From contig VBQB01000251.1 in NCBI GenBank assembly GCA_005887855.1, positions 1 to 22,403 on the forward strand: 22,403 nucleotides of DNA. The letters are read 5' to 3'. This document shows positions 8,293 through 15,640 of the stretch, in pieces. The first letter of the stretch is position 1. The number at the start of each line of letters is the position of its first letter. The stretch is from Verrucomicrobiota bacterium. Its GTDB lineage: Bacteria; Verrucomicrobiota; Verrucomicrobiae; Chthoniobacterales; UBA10450. The position numbers were made by a program, and so were the translations under genes. The notes below the pieces were generated by a model. The model did not search any database. It was not told the origin of the DNA and saw nothing but the letters and a program-made list of their open reading frames with translations.

Positions 8293-8907
8293 ATGAATGT
8301 TTATTACTGGCTCGGGTACAATTTGTCTCGCTTGGTCGGCCACATTTTTTTTCGCCTTCGGATAATTCATCGGGAGCGTATGATCCAAAGTGGTCCGGTG
8401 ATTCTAGCGATGAATCACCAGAGTTACCTCGATCCGCCGCTTGCCGGCATCGCGTGCGACCGCGCGATCTATTTTCTGGCGCGGAGGACGCTGATGGACT
8501 TGCCATTGTTCCGCTGGCTCTTGCCGAAGCTGAACGTTATCCCGGTTAATCAGGAGGGAATCGACCGCAGCGCGCTCAAGGCGTTGATTCGAGTTCTAAA
8601 GTCGGGAAACGCAGCGCTGGTTTTTCCAGAAGGTGCGCGGACGCTTGACGGCAACCTGCAGCCTGCTCAGCCCGGGATGGGACTCGTGATCGCAAAGACG
8701 CTCGCCCCAGTCGTGCCAATGCGGATCTTTGGTGCGCATGAAGCTCTGCCGCGTGGAGGCGGCGGTTTGCACCTTGTTCCAATCACGGTTGTCGTTGGAG
8801 AACCGATTTTTTTCACGGAGGCCGATCTCCAATCCTCGGGTAAGGATCTCTACGGACGACTAAGTCAACGTGTTATGGACGCGATCGCAGCGTTGCACTT
8901 GAATTAA
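8293..8907 (+). CDS. plsC: 1-acyl-sn-glycerol-3-phosphate acyltransferase (PlsC family)
   Basis: 204 residues. Predicted to acylate lysophosphatidic acid to phosphatidic acid at the inner membrane. Acyltransferase motif I is NHQSYLD (Asn41-Asp47; His42 and Asp47 form the catalytic dyad) and motif III is FPEGAR (111-116), with VPMRIFG further on for motif IV. The N-terminal segment (MNVYYWLGYNLSRLVGHIFFRL) is hydrophobic enough to associate with the membrane. It starts 23 bp after cmk and ends 41 bp before a small membrane-protein gene. The cmk-plsC pairing occurs in many bacteria. Acyl-acceptor specificity cannot be read from the sequence, so a related lysophospholipid acyltransferase remains possible. 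Confidence 0.93.
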   Translation: MNVYYWLGYNLSRLVGHIFFRLRIIHRERMIQSGPVILAMNHQSYLDPPLAGIACDRAIYFLARRTLMDLPLFRWLLPKLNVIPVNQEGIDRSALKALIRVLKSGNAALVFPEGARTLDGNLQPAQPGMGLVIAKTLAPVVPMRIFGAHEALPRGGGGLHLVPITVVVGEPIFFTEADLQSSGKDLYGRLSQRVMDAIAALHLN

Positions 8908-8948
8908 CCTAGGTTTGCGCGCGCACGCTCGACGTCGATACTTTAGGG

Positions 8949-9140
8949 ATGAATTCACCGCAGCGGGCTCGCGACGCTCCGCCATCGTCCCAAGTTCCAA
9001 AGAGCGGTGTAGTGCTCTTGCTGGTAATCGTTGTGGCAATGGCGCTGCTTGCGCTTTACGCCAATCTCCAGCGTTTTCGGCGTGATCAGGTCGAAACTGT
9101 CATCGTAAAACCCGCACCTTTGTCATCGGCGTCGCAGTGA
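8949..9140 (+). CDS. small single-pass membrane protein, unknown function
   Basis: 63 residues: a polar, Pro/Arg/Ser-rich N-terminus (1-19), one strongly hydrophobic segment GVVLLLVIVVAMALLALYA (~20-38), then a basic stretch QRFRRDQ and a short polar tail. It lies 41 bp after plsC on the same strand with the same base composition, so it plausibly belongs to the end of the aroA-cmk-plsC unit. The membrane segment with positive residues directly behind it is a credible protein signature. No family is recognised. It converges on the exonuclease-ligase gene across a 136-bp gap. Confidence 0.55.
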   Translation: MNSPQRARDAPPSSQVPKSGVVLLLVIVVAMALLALYANLQRFRRDQVETVIVKPAPLSSASQ

Positions 9141-9276
9141 GTTGTTCCGTCGACGACATCGCTCTTAAGTCCCTCGTCCGAATAACGAAGAGAGTCATGG
9201 TCTATGCCTAACAAGAAAAGATCTTTGCCCGGAAATCGCCTCGCCGTCGACCACGCCGTAGCGAGCCGGAAGTTGG

Positions 9277-12003
9277 TCACGCGCTGTGGCTAACATCGAC
9301 CAGCGAATTTGCGTGTTGCGCGGCGAGCTCGCGGGCGTATTCGAGCGTGTCGATGGAATCGACATTTTTGTCGCGCCGAATCGCTTTGATCCGGGGGAAT
9401 CGCAGGGCGAGTCCACTTGCGTGCCGCGAGCTTGGCTGGATTGAATTGAATGCGACTTCGAGCACGATATCCGGTTTCACTTCCCGATAACGGCCCCGAT
9501 CGATAATCGTGTTTTGTTTGAAGTGCTCAGTCAACTCTGCAATCTCTGCGTCGGTTAATCCGCTGTAAGCTTTGCCGATCGGCAAAAGGTCGCCGGTAGT
9601 TTCATTCCGCACTGCAAATATGTAATCGCTCAGGACGTTGTTGCGCTTGCCATGGCCAAGTTCTGCGGCGACGACCACCACATCCAGCGTGGCCAGCTCC
9701 TTCTTTAGTTTGAACCAGAGCATTCCACGAGTCCCTGGTGAGTAAAAGCTCTCCGGATTCTTGATCATGAGGCCTTCGTTTAAGCGCCGGCGCGCCTGCT
9801 GGAAGATTTGCTCGATCTCGGCCGCGGAATGCGCCGGAAGCACTTGGGCCGTCTGAAACTGCCGCGGTAGTTGCAAGCCGCCGAGCCTTTCGCGCCGCTT
9901 GCGCAACGGTGTTTTCAGCAAGGAGCGTCCGTTTAGCCAAAGGAGATCGAAGATAATAAATGCGACTGGCACATTTGCCGCGACGCCTGCGAACAAATCG
10001 GCGCTATCACTCTTGCGCCCGAGCCGCTTTTGAAGGTCGAAGAACGTGAGCTTGCGATCTTGTTCGTAGGCGACAATTTCACCATCGACAATCAACTCTT
10101 CCTCGAACTTCTCTGCTTGCGCCGCCAGTTCTGGAAACTGATCCGTAATGCGTCGCAAATCGCGCGAGAAGATTTCTACCCGTTCTGCGTTGCGATGAAG
10201 CTGCGCGCGGATCCCGTCAAACTTATCTTCAACGTAAACTGTAGCTGCATTTGTAGATTGTTCGTCTGCAAACCGTTGCCATACTGCTTCTGCCGTTGGC
10301 TCGGGAGTCGCGAGCATGCATTTGATCGGACGAAAGATCGACAACTCTGCACGGTGCAATTCTCTTCGCAAAGCGAGTGCCGCAGTTGCGCCGATATCAC
10401 CCAGCAGCATATTTGCTTCCTTCACCTCACCGAGCGGCACCTCGAAGGCGCGGGCGATTGCGTCTTCCACAAGGCCCTCCCGCAAACCGATGCGCAAGTC
10501 TCCCGTGAGAATCTTGACTACGTATTGGCCTTCACGCGCGGAAAGTCTTGCCAAGCGTGATTGTAATAGCTCGGTTTTTGCAACCGGACCCCGGGCTTTG
10601 TGCAACGCCTCGAAGAAATCGTGCGACTGCACGAGGGTAAATGGTTCGGGTTTGGTTCTGCCGCCGAGTGCTTCGAACGCAGTTTTCCCGGCGTCGCCGT
10701 GGCTGTGTGCGATGCGGTGAAATTCCGCATCGCCTAATTCCGCTGCACCCAAAATTGCGCGATAAATGATAGATCCTCCCACTTGCAATGTCCGGAGGTC
10801 GCTCTGCGCAAAAGCTCTCCCGGTAAAGTAGGTCGTCTCAATCGGAAGCTGATCTTGATCAAGCGTGCGCAAGTGATCGGCCAACAGGCGAATCTTTTCC
10901 AGCTTCGCCGGCGTAGCGGCAATCGCTTCACCGACCGTAGCAAACGTGCCGAATTCGGATTTGCGAAGGACTAATGTGCCCGCCGTACTGTTCCGATTTG
11001 CGGGCAACGCATCTCTGACATTTTTTTTCGGCAGGGCGAGCTCCATTTGATTGTCTTCGGTCAGCGCCCACGCCTCCACACCGCGGTCTCGCAGATCGCG
11101 CGCGAAGTCTGACGCGAAACCGTGGAGCGTGAACACCCGTTTCGGCTTCACAAGATCGACATATCGAACTAGGTCGTTGTAATCAGCATGGTCCGAGAGA
11201 GGAAATGCAACGTCAACTTGGTAGCGATAGACTGCATTCGGGTCGACCGCCCAACCGCTGATCATCGCGACGCGTTTACGCGGAATTTTCTCCAGCATAG
11301 GCGACCGATTCGCGCTCGGCGGGCAGATCAAAACTTTTCCCCCAACGTCGTTCGCATTGTAGCGGACATATTTGCAAAATGATTGGTCGAACTGCTCGTA
11401 GATGCGGGTCATCTGGTACACGGAGCCGTGCAACATGGGTGTGAGCCCAGCTCCGTCGAGCGAGCAGAGAATTTCCTGCGCTTTTCCTAACGAGTAACCG
11501 AGCAGCACGGGCACTTCCCCCTCCTCAATTGTTTCGCGACAAAAAGCGACTACCTGATCGATTACATGTTCGGTTGGCGGAAATCGGTAGCGCGGCAAGC
11601 CAAAGGTCGTTTCCATGATTAATGTATCGGCTTGCCGCCATTCCGCCGGCTCGGCGGATTTGCCTGGACGCAGTTTGAAGTCGCCGGTGTAAAGCAACGT
11701 TTCTTCCTTAGTGAAAAGGAGAAATTGCGCCGAATCAAAAATATGACCGGCGGCTAACAGCATTAGATCGACATCATGCACGATTTGTCTTTCACGAAAT
11801 GGTAGTACATGCTCCGTTCGTTTGCCCGGCAGTCGAGCCTGCATCAAACGCGCGGTTCGCTCGGAGACGATGATCTCATCGTGCAGGGCGATGTGATCGC
11901 TATGCGCGTGCGAGACAAAGGCCAAGCGCTTCGCGTCCCAAGGGTCGAGCCACAGGTCCTGCTCCGGCAAGTAAACACCGCGGTCATAACGGATATCGAT
12001 CAC
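9277..12003 (-). CDS. fusion of ligase-associated MBL/beta-CASP exonuclease and ATP-dependent DNA ligase
   Basis: 908 residues from a GTG start. The N-terminal part (~1-335) is a metallo-beta-lactamase/beta-CASP nuclease of the ligase-associated exonuclease type. It has SHAHSDH (31-37), AAGHIFDSAQF (84-93), YTGDF (105-109), ISGWAVD (248-254), LSDHADYNDL (269-278) and LHGFA (293-297). After a ~20-residue linker comes a full ATP-dependent ligase: alpha-helical DNA-binding domain (~355-560), adenylation domain with EDKFDGIRA (adenylated Lys594), VDGEIVAY (motif III), FDLLWLNGRSL (IIIa), EGLMIK (IV) and WFKLK (V), then an OB domain ending ASGLALRFPRIKAIRRDK (motif VI). These activities are usually separate neighbouring genes, often with a DEXH helicase and a phosphoesterase, in a presumed repair module; here no such partners are adjacent. 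All catalytic motifs look intact, so both halves may be active. Confidence 0.93.
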   Translation of the reverse strand: MIDIRYDRGVYLPEQDLWLDPWDAKRLAFVSHAHSDHIALHDEIIVSERTARLMQARLPGKRTEHVLPFRERQIVHDVDLMLLAAGHIFDSAQFLLFTKEETLLYTGDFKLRPGKSAEPAEWRQADTLIMETTFGLPRYRFPPTEHVIDQVVAFCRETIEEGEVPVLLGYSLGKAQEILCSLDGAGLTPMLHGSVYQMTRIYEQFDQSFCKYVRYNANDVGGKVLICPPSANRSPMLEKIPRKRVAMISGWAVDPNAVYRYQVDVAFPLSDHADYNDLVRYVDLVKPKRVFTLHGFASDFARDLRDRGVEAWALTEDNQMELALPKKNVRDALPANRNSTAGTLVLRKSEFGTFATVGEAIAATPAKLEKIRLLADHLRTLDQDQLPIETTYFTGRAFAQSDLRTLQVGGSIIYRAILGAAELGDAEFHRIAHSHGDAGKTAFEALGGRTKPEPFTLVQSHDFFEALHKARGPVAKTELLQSRLARLSAREGQYVVKILTGDLRIGLREGLVEDAIARAFEVPLGEVKEANMLLGDIGATAALALRRELHRAELSIFRPIKCMLATPEPTAEAVWQRFADEQSTNAATVYVEDKFDGIRAQLHRNAERVEIFSRDLRRITDQFPELAAQAEKFEEELIVDGEIVAYEQDRKLTFFDLQKRLGRKSDSADLFAGVAANVPVAFIIFDLLWLNGRSLLKTPLRKRRERLGGLQLPRQFQTAQVLPAHSAAEIEQIFQQARRRLNEGLMIKNPESFYSPGTRGMLWFKLKKELATLDVVVVAAELGHGKRNNVLSDYIFAVRNETTGDLLPIGKAYSGLTDAEIAELTEHFKQNTIIDRGRYREVKPDIVLEVAFNSIQPSSRHASGLALRFPRIKAIRRDKNVDSIDTLEYARELAAQHANSLVDVSHSA

Positions 12004-12129
12004 CGGAAAAGTTATACGCGAATTTTAAGAGGAAAAATGGTTTAGTTGAACACACGAAAAGCGTCGTCCCATTCTCAGGTCCGGTCCTAGTTTCTTCGTT
12101 TTCTGATGTTGTGTTGATAGCCGCAGCAT

Positions 12130-12144
12130 TGACACGCCATGTCA
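12130..12144. promoter_or_regulatory. inverted repeat TGACA-N5-TGTCA upstream of an exported-protein gene
   Basis: A 5+5+5 palindrome (TGACA, CGCCA, TGTCA) overlaps a TTGACA hexamer at 12129-12134, 20 bp before the ATG at 12165. A TTTTAT follows 17 bp after that hexamer, which would place transcription start at about the ATG. It could be a promoter with overlapping operator in the divergent region between the fusion ligase and this gene. Short palindromes arise by chance, so support is weak. Confidence 0.25.
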
Positions 12145-12164
12145 GAACCGGTTTTATTGAGTCG

Positions 12165-12764
12165 ATGAAGTTTGTTGCCGCACCAATCGGCTTGATCTTT
12201 TTTGCCTTAACTGGTTTCAGCGTAGGCGCGGTCGAAGAACCCAGGATTCTCGAAAAAGTGACGCCGCTCCCCGTCGCGTTGAGCAACGATTTCCAGTTCC
12301 GGAAAACGAAGCTGTTTTTCTTGAGCGAAAAAGCACCCGAACGAGCCCAGGCGCGACAGACGACTAGCACCCTTTCACCTGGATCGCTTTCAGGCAGTTC
12401 AGCGCCGGCTCAGAAAACGCTGACGCTTCAGGACGTGCCGATCACCTTTGAGCGTCAATACCGTCTCTTCGGCGCAGTGACGAGGCTCGATCAACGCCAA
12501 CGCTATGGCGATTACTTCGATTTTTTTTGGCATGCCCGGAGGGCGGCCAATCTGACCGTGCGCTTGGAATATCGCCAGGAGAAACTGCACTCCTTCGTCC
12601 AAGCGCAGGAGATTTCCTATCCAAACGTTCACGGGACTCATAAAACGGAATTCAAAGTCGTTGGCGATGATTACTTTGACGACGGACGGGTGATCGCCTG
12701 GCGTTGCTTGCTCATTGAAAATGGGCGGATTGTGTCGGAGAACCGCTCCTACATGTGGGAGTAA
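12165..12764 (+). CDS. exported protein of unknown function
   Basis: 199 residues from the ATG at 12165, chosen because it begins the hydrophobic signal segment MKFVAAPIGLIFFALTGFSVGA. An upstream TTG would add 18 residues before it. A variable Ser/Ala/Pro-rich stretch (~55-85) precedes a C-terminal region (~90-199). That region has many aromatic and alternating hydrophobic residues: FERQYRLFGAVT, YGDYFDFFWHARR, LTVRLEYRQEKL, VQAQEISYPN, KTEFKVVGDDYFDDGRVIAWR, ENGRIVSENRSYMWE. The pattern suggests a small beta-rich domain. I do not recognise a named family. It is divergent from the fusion ligase (161-bp gap) and 113 bp before the STAS gene. Whether it is a cleaved secreted protein or anchored is unclear. 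Confidence 0.75.
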   Translation: MKFVAAPIGLIFFALTGFSVGAVEEPRILEKVTPLPVALSNDFQFRKTKLFFLSEKAPERAQARQTTSTLSPGSLSGSSAPAQKTLTLQDVPITFERQYRLFGAVTRLDQRQRYGDYFDFFWHARRAANLTVRLEYRQEKLHSFVQAQEISYPNVHGTHKTEFKVVGDDYFDDGRVIAWRCLLIENGRIVSENRSYMWE

Positions 12765-12834
12765 GCGGGAACGGGCGGTTCTAAGATAGCTTTTCCAAGG
12801 TCTCAGGTTCAACACTGCGTGGAAGCTTCCAGGT

Positions 12835-12864
12835 TTGACAGCGTGCCTGTCGATCTTGTATCTT
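12835..12864 (+). promoter_or_regulatory. candidate sigma-70-type promoter for the STAS/PP2C/grpE run
   Basis: TTGACA (12835-12840, a perfect -35) is followed after 18 bp by TATCTT (12859-12864, 4 of 6 matches to TATAAT). Transcription would begin near 12871, only about 7 nt before the GTG start at 12878, giving an almost leaderless mRNA. No CIRCE-type inverted repeat is visible. The good -35 and location support it; the weak -10 and short leader count against it. Confidence 0.35.
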
Positions 12865-12877
12865 CTGTAGAGTAAAC

Positions 12878-13393
12878 GTGGAGTCATCGATTCAAGTAGG
12901 GGTAAACGGTCCAGCCGTATGGGTGAAAGTAGAGGGTAAAGGAAATTTCCTGAACAGCGGGAACCTGAAGGAGTTTGCTCGCGCGATGCTGGACCGCGGT
13001 TATCGCGAATTTGTAATCGATTTGGCAGATTGCGCAATGATGGATTCCACCTTTATGGGTACGATGGCCAGCGTGGCGCTGCGCTTGAAGGAGCTCGGCC
13101 GTGGCCATCTGCACGTCGTTCACTGCGGGAATCGCAGCCGGGAACTCCTCTCTGGGCTTGGTCTTGATCAAATCTTCAGTATTCATGTCGATGGTGCGGC
13201 GCCGCCTGAGTGTGAGGCGTTCCAACGCCGTCCCTCCGCCGAGGTGCCAAAGGGAGAAAAACAGGAGCAAATGCAGACGATGTTGGAGGCGCACGAAGCC
13301 CTTTGCGAGGCGGCGCCGGAAAATCTCACCCGTTTTAAAGACGTCCTCGATTATCTAAAACAAGACCTTCATCACGAGACGCCTTCGAAGTAA
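12878..13393 (+). CDS. STAS-domain protein (anti-sigma factor antagonist type)
   Basis: 171 residues from a GTG start (no ATG is available upstream). A STAS domain covers ~5-105, with FVIDLADCAMMDSTFMG at its centre. Ser57 in MDSTFMG occupies the place of the phosphorylated serine in SpoIIAA/RsbV (DSSGLG type). Phosphorylation there would release an anti-sigma kinase and dephosphorylation would restore binding. A charged C-terminal extension (~118-171, EKQEQMQTMLEAHEALCEAAPENL...) is predicted helical and is not part of the usual ~110-residue antagonist; it may be a docking tail. The gene is only 14 bp upstream of the GAF-PP2C phosphatase, its likely activator. No RsbW/SpoIIAB-type kinase is encoded in the window. 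Confidence 0.88.
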   Translation: MESSIQVGVNGPAVWVKVEGKGNFLNSGNLKEFARAMLDRGYREFVIDLADCAMMDSTFMGTMASVALRLKELGRGHLHVVHCGNRSRELLSGLGLDQIFSIHVDGAAPPECEAFQRRPSAEVPKGEKQEQMQTMLEAHEALCEAAPENLTRFKDVLDYLKQDLHHETPSK

Positions 13394-13407
13394 GCTGGCC
13401 CTTGCTC

Positions 13408-14844
13408 ATGTGGCCGACCCTTCTCTTCGGACTGCTTCTCGCGTCTGTGGCCGGGTGGATTCTTACTGCCTACTCCCAAAGGCAGCGGATTCGCACGCTG
13501 GAACGCTCTCATGAGGAAATTCAGGTCGAGGAAACACTTGTTTTCGATTTTCTGCACGGGCTCGGCGAAGCCTTTAGCGAAACCATTCGACCTCATGAAC
13601 TGCACCGGCTCATCGTCGAGGGCGCGACGCGCATTCTCGACGCACACGGTGGCGCACTTTATCTGGCCGATCGTACGGGAGGAAAGCTCACGCCGGCGTT
13701 CATTTCCAAAGGCTGTCCCCCGCTGGTCGATGTTCCGCCGAACATTGTGCAGCAAGCGGCCGCCACACCCATCGCGCTCGAGAGTTACTTGCGGCTGCAC
13801 GCGATCGCTCCAGGTGAGGGGATGATCGGTCGGGTCTGGCAATCAGGGCAGCCAGTTTGTTTGAGCGAATTCTCCGAGGCGCCGGAGTTGGCGAATTTGC
13901 GCAAGAGTGCTTTTGGCACTGCGTCGGTCATGGCCGCATCGCTCTCCTACGGAAAACAAGACCTGGGTGTCCTCGCCCTCGCGAATGGCCCGATGGGCGC
14001 GCCGTTTTCGCAAGGCGACTTTGTGGTTTTTAAATCGATCGCCGAGCAGTCGGCCTTTGCGCTCTATAACGCCATCATCTATTCGATGGCGAACGAAAAG
14101 AAGCGGCTGGACCATGATCTTGAGATCGCGCGTGATATTCAGCGTATTTTGCTTCCGGCCGAAGCGCCAGCCATCAACGGATTTGAGATTAGCGGCATCA
14201 ATGTGCCAGCCCGCCAGGTGAGCGGCGATTATTTCGATTACATCCATGTCGATGACGAACGGCTTGGAGTTGCCATCGCCGATGTTTCCGGCAAAGGCGT
14301 TCCCGCGTCGCTCATCATGGCGATTTGCCGCAGCGTTTTGCGTAGTGAGGCGGTACGGAATCCTTCCCCGGCGAACGTTTTGCAAAAAGTAAACCGGCAA
14401 CTTTACCCTGATATCAAGGAGGACATGTTTATCAGCATGGCCTACCTCATTCTCGATCAGGGGCCCAATGGTGTCACGCTCGCGCGCGCCGGGCATGACG
14501 CGCCCTTGCTATACAAACGCCAGTCGCAAAGCGTTACGCCCATCAAACCGCGGGGAATGGTCGTTGGAATTGACAGTGGAAATGTGTTCGATAGGATTAC
14601 AGGCGATTTCGCCGTCCCGCTCGAGCGCGATGATTGCCTCGTTCTTTACACCGATGGCGTGACGGAAGCGCTCGATACCGAAGGAAACGAATTCGGTCTT
14701 GAACGCATGATCCAATCGGTCCGCGCCAGCGCGACCGATGGCGCACAAGCGATCATAAGGCAAGTCATCGATGATGTACGTAATTTTACCGGTTCACATC
14801 CCCAAAGCGACGACATCACCTTGATTGCCATTCGTAAAACATGA
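13408..14844 (+). CDS. membrane-anchored GAF domain PP2C (RsbU/SpoIIE-type) serine phosphatase
   Basis: 478 residues from the ATG at 13408 (a TTG two codons earlier is also in frame). One N-terminal membrane segment (~3-22) is followed by a basic, coiled stretch, a GAF-like sensor domain (~45-225) and a PP2C phosphatase domain (~235-478). The phosphatase motifs are DIQRILLP, VSGDYFDY (Asp274), ADVSGKGVPASL (Asp292), ARAGHDAPLLY, LYTDGVTEA (Asp416) and SDDITLIAIR (Asp468, Asp469). It should dephosphorylate the STAS protein encoded 14 bp upstream in response to a ligand or signal read by the GAF domain. Its TGA overlaps the grpE ATG (ATGA), so grpE is probably translationally coupled to it. It is distinct from the receiver-driven phosphatase at 4313-5515. 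Confidence 0.92.
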   Translation: MWPTLLFGLLLASVAGWILTAYSQRQRIRTLERSHEEIQVEETLVFDFLHGLGEAFSETIRPHELHRLIVEGATRILDAHGGALYLADRTGGKLTPAFISKGCPPLVDVPPNIVQQAAATPIALESYLRLHAIAPGEGMIGRVWQSGQPVCLSEFSEAPELANLRKSAFGTASVMAASLSYGKQDLGVLALANGPMGAPFSQGDFVVFKSIAEQSAFALYNAIIYSMANEKKRLDHDLEIARDIQRILLPAEAPAINGFEISGINVPARQVSGDYFDYIHVDDERLGVAIADVSGKGVPASLIMAICRSVLRSEAVRNPSPANVLQKVNRQLYPDIKEDMFISMAYLILDQGPNGVTLARAGHDAPLLYKRQSQSVTPIKPRGMVVGIDSGNVFDRITGDFAVPLERDDCLVLYTDGVTEALDTEGNEFGLERMIQSVRASATDGAQAIIRQVIDDVRNFTGSHPQSDDITLIAIRKT

Positions 14845-15413
14845 AAAAGACTCCTGCTACCGAACGACGCGAAGAAACTGAAAAATCGGCATCGGCAAAA
14901 TCGGCACCTTCATCCGCGCCGGCTGCGTCCGATGTTGAGCGAGGTGAAGCGGATGATCCGATGGCCGGTTTGCAAGCGGACCTCGACAGGTTTCGCGATC
15001 TCGCGTTGCGTAGCCAGGCCGATTTCGAGAATTACAAAAAGCGCGCTGCCCGCGAAAAGGAAGACGCGATCAAGTACGCGAACAGCTCGTTGCTGGAGCG
15101 ACTCGTGACCATTGTCGATAATTTCCAGCTCGGCCTCGAAGCCGCGCGAGGCGACGGCGAACGATCTCCAATTTATTCCGGAATGACGCTCGTCCTGAAA
15201 CAACTCAATGATTTTCTGGCCGAGAATGGATTGCAACCAATCGAAGCGGAGGGAAACCAATTCGATCCAAACCTGCACCAAGCGATTGCGCATGAGCCGA
15301 GCAAGGAGTTTCCGGAAGGTACCGTCATCCGTCAGACGCGCCGCGGTTACCGGTTAAAAGACCGCTTGCTGCGGCCGTCGAGCGTGGTCGTTTCAAGCGG
15401 ACCGGTAAAATAA
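14841..15413 (+). CDS. grpE: GrpE nucleotide exchange factor for DnaK
   Basis: 190 residues. Releases ADP from DnaK and so resets the Hsp70 cycle. A disordered, charged N-terminus (~1-38, Ser/Ala/Glu-rich) is followed by the long dimer helix (DLDRFRDLALRSQADFENYKKRAAREKEDAIKYA...). Then come LLERLVTIVDNFQLGLEAA, VLKQLNDFLAENGLQPIEAEGNQFDPNLHQAI and the C-terminal beta wing GTVIRQTRRGYRLKDRLLRPSSVVVS. Length and order match the family. Its start codon overlaps the stop of the PP2C phosphatase gene. dnaJ follows after 227 bp; dnaK is not between them nor elsewhere in the window, although the three are commonly clustered. Confidence 0.96.
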   Translation: MKKTPATERREETEKSASAKSAPSSAPAASDVERGEADDPMAGLQADLDRFRDLALRSQADFENYKKRAAREKEDAIKYANSSLLERLVTIVDNFQLGLEAARGDGERSPIYSGMTLVLKQLNDFLAENGLQPIEAEGNQFDPNLHQAIAHEPSKEFPEGTVIRQTRRGYRLKDRLLRPSSVVVSSGPVK

Positions 15414-15590
15414 TTGCGCGGTTTGTCATTTCCGTGCGAAGTCGAGAGTGGACGAAAGACATGGAGGGCAGCGGCGAGAGAGTCGGGAGGAGAACGAGTC
15501 AAATCTTTTGCTGTTGCATGTTGATCTTGCACAGAGCACGCCTGCGATCATGAGCGCGAGTAAGCCTGAGAATCCATTGGCGACATCCAG

Positions 15591-15622
15591 GCCTGCCCGC
15601 CGGAGCCCTGGCGAAAGCGGGT
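15591..15622. repeat. short GC-rich palindromic repeat between grpE and dnaJ
   Basis: The arms CCCGC (15596-15600) and GCGGG (15617-15621) pair, and an inner GCC/GGC pairing closes a tight loop. The sequence GCCTGCCCGCCGGAGCCC, then TGGCGAAAGCGGGT, closely follows a palindrome type (CCCGCC, GAAGCC, GGCGAA, GGCGGG) that I recall as a dispersed intergenic repeat in several environmental bacterial lineages. It lies 18 bp before the dnaJ start and may sit in the dnaJ leader. The remaining ~180 bp of the gap show no CIRCE element and nothing else I can name. Confidence 0.5.
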
Positions 15623-15640
15623 AATCCGCGGTTCAAAGAA

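Noticed and set aside
9204..9293. 29-codon basic open frame (MPNKKRSLPGNRL...) in the gap behind the small membrane-protein gene
   Set aside because: No ribosome site or family match, and it overlaps the 3' end of the exonuclease-ligase gene; an open frame this short is expected by chance.
13843..14496. 217-codon open frame on the minus strand
   Set aside because: Antisense to the PP2C phosphatase domain, whose metal-binding motifs show that the plus strand is coding.
15550..15624. 24-codon open frame between grpE and dnaJ
   Set aside because: The second half is only a read-through of the palindromic repeat; no family or coding signal supports it.
15414..15640. CIRCE heat-shock operator (TTAGCACTC-N9-GAGTGCTAA) searched for upstream of dnaJ and also at 12765-12877
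   Set aside because: No matching inverted repeat found in either region.
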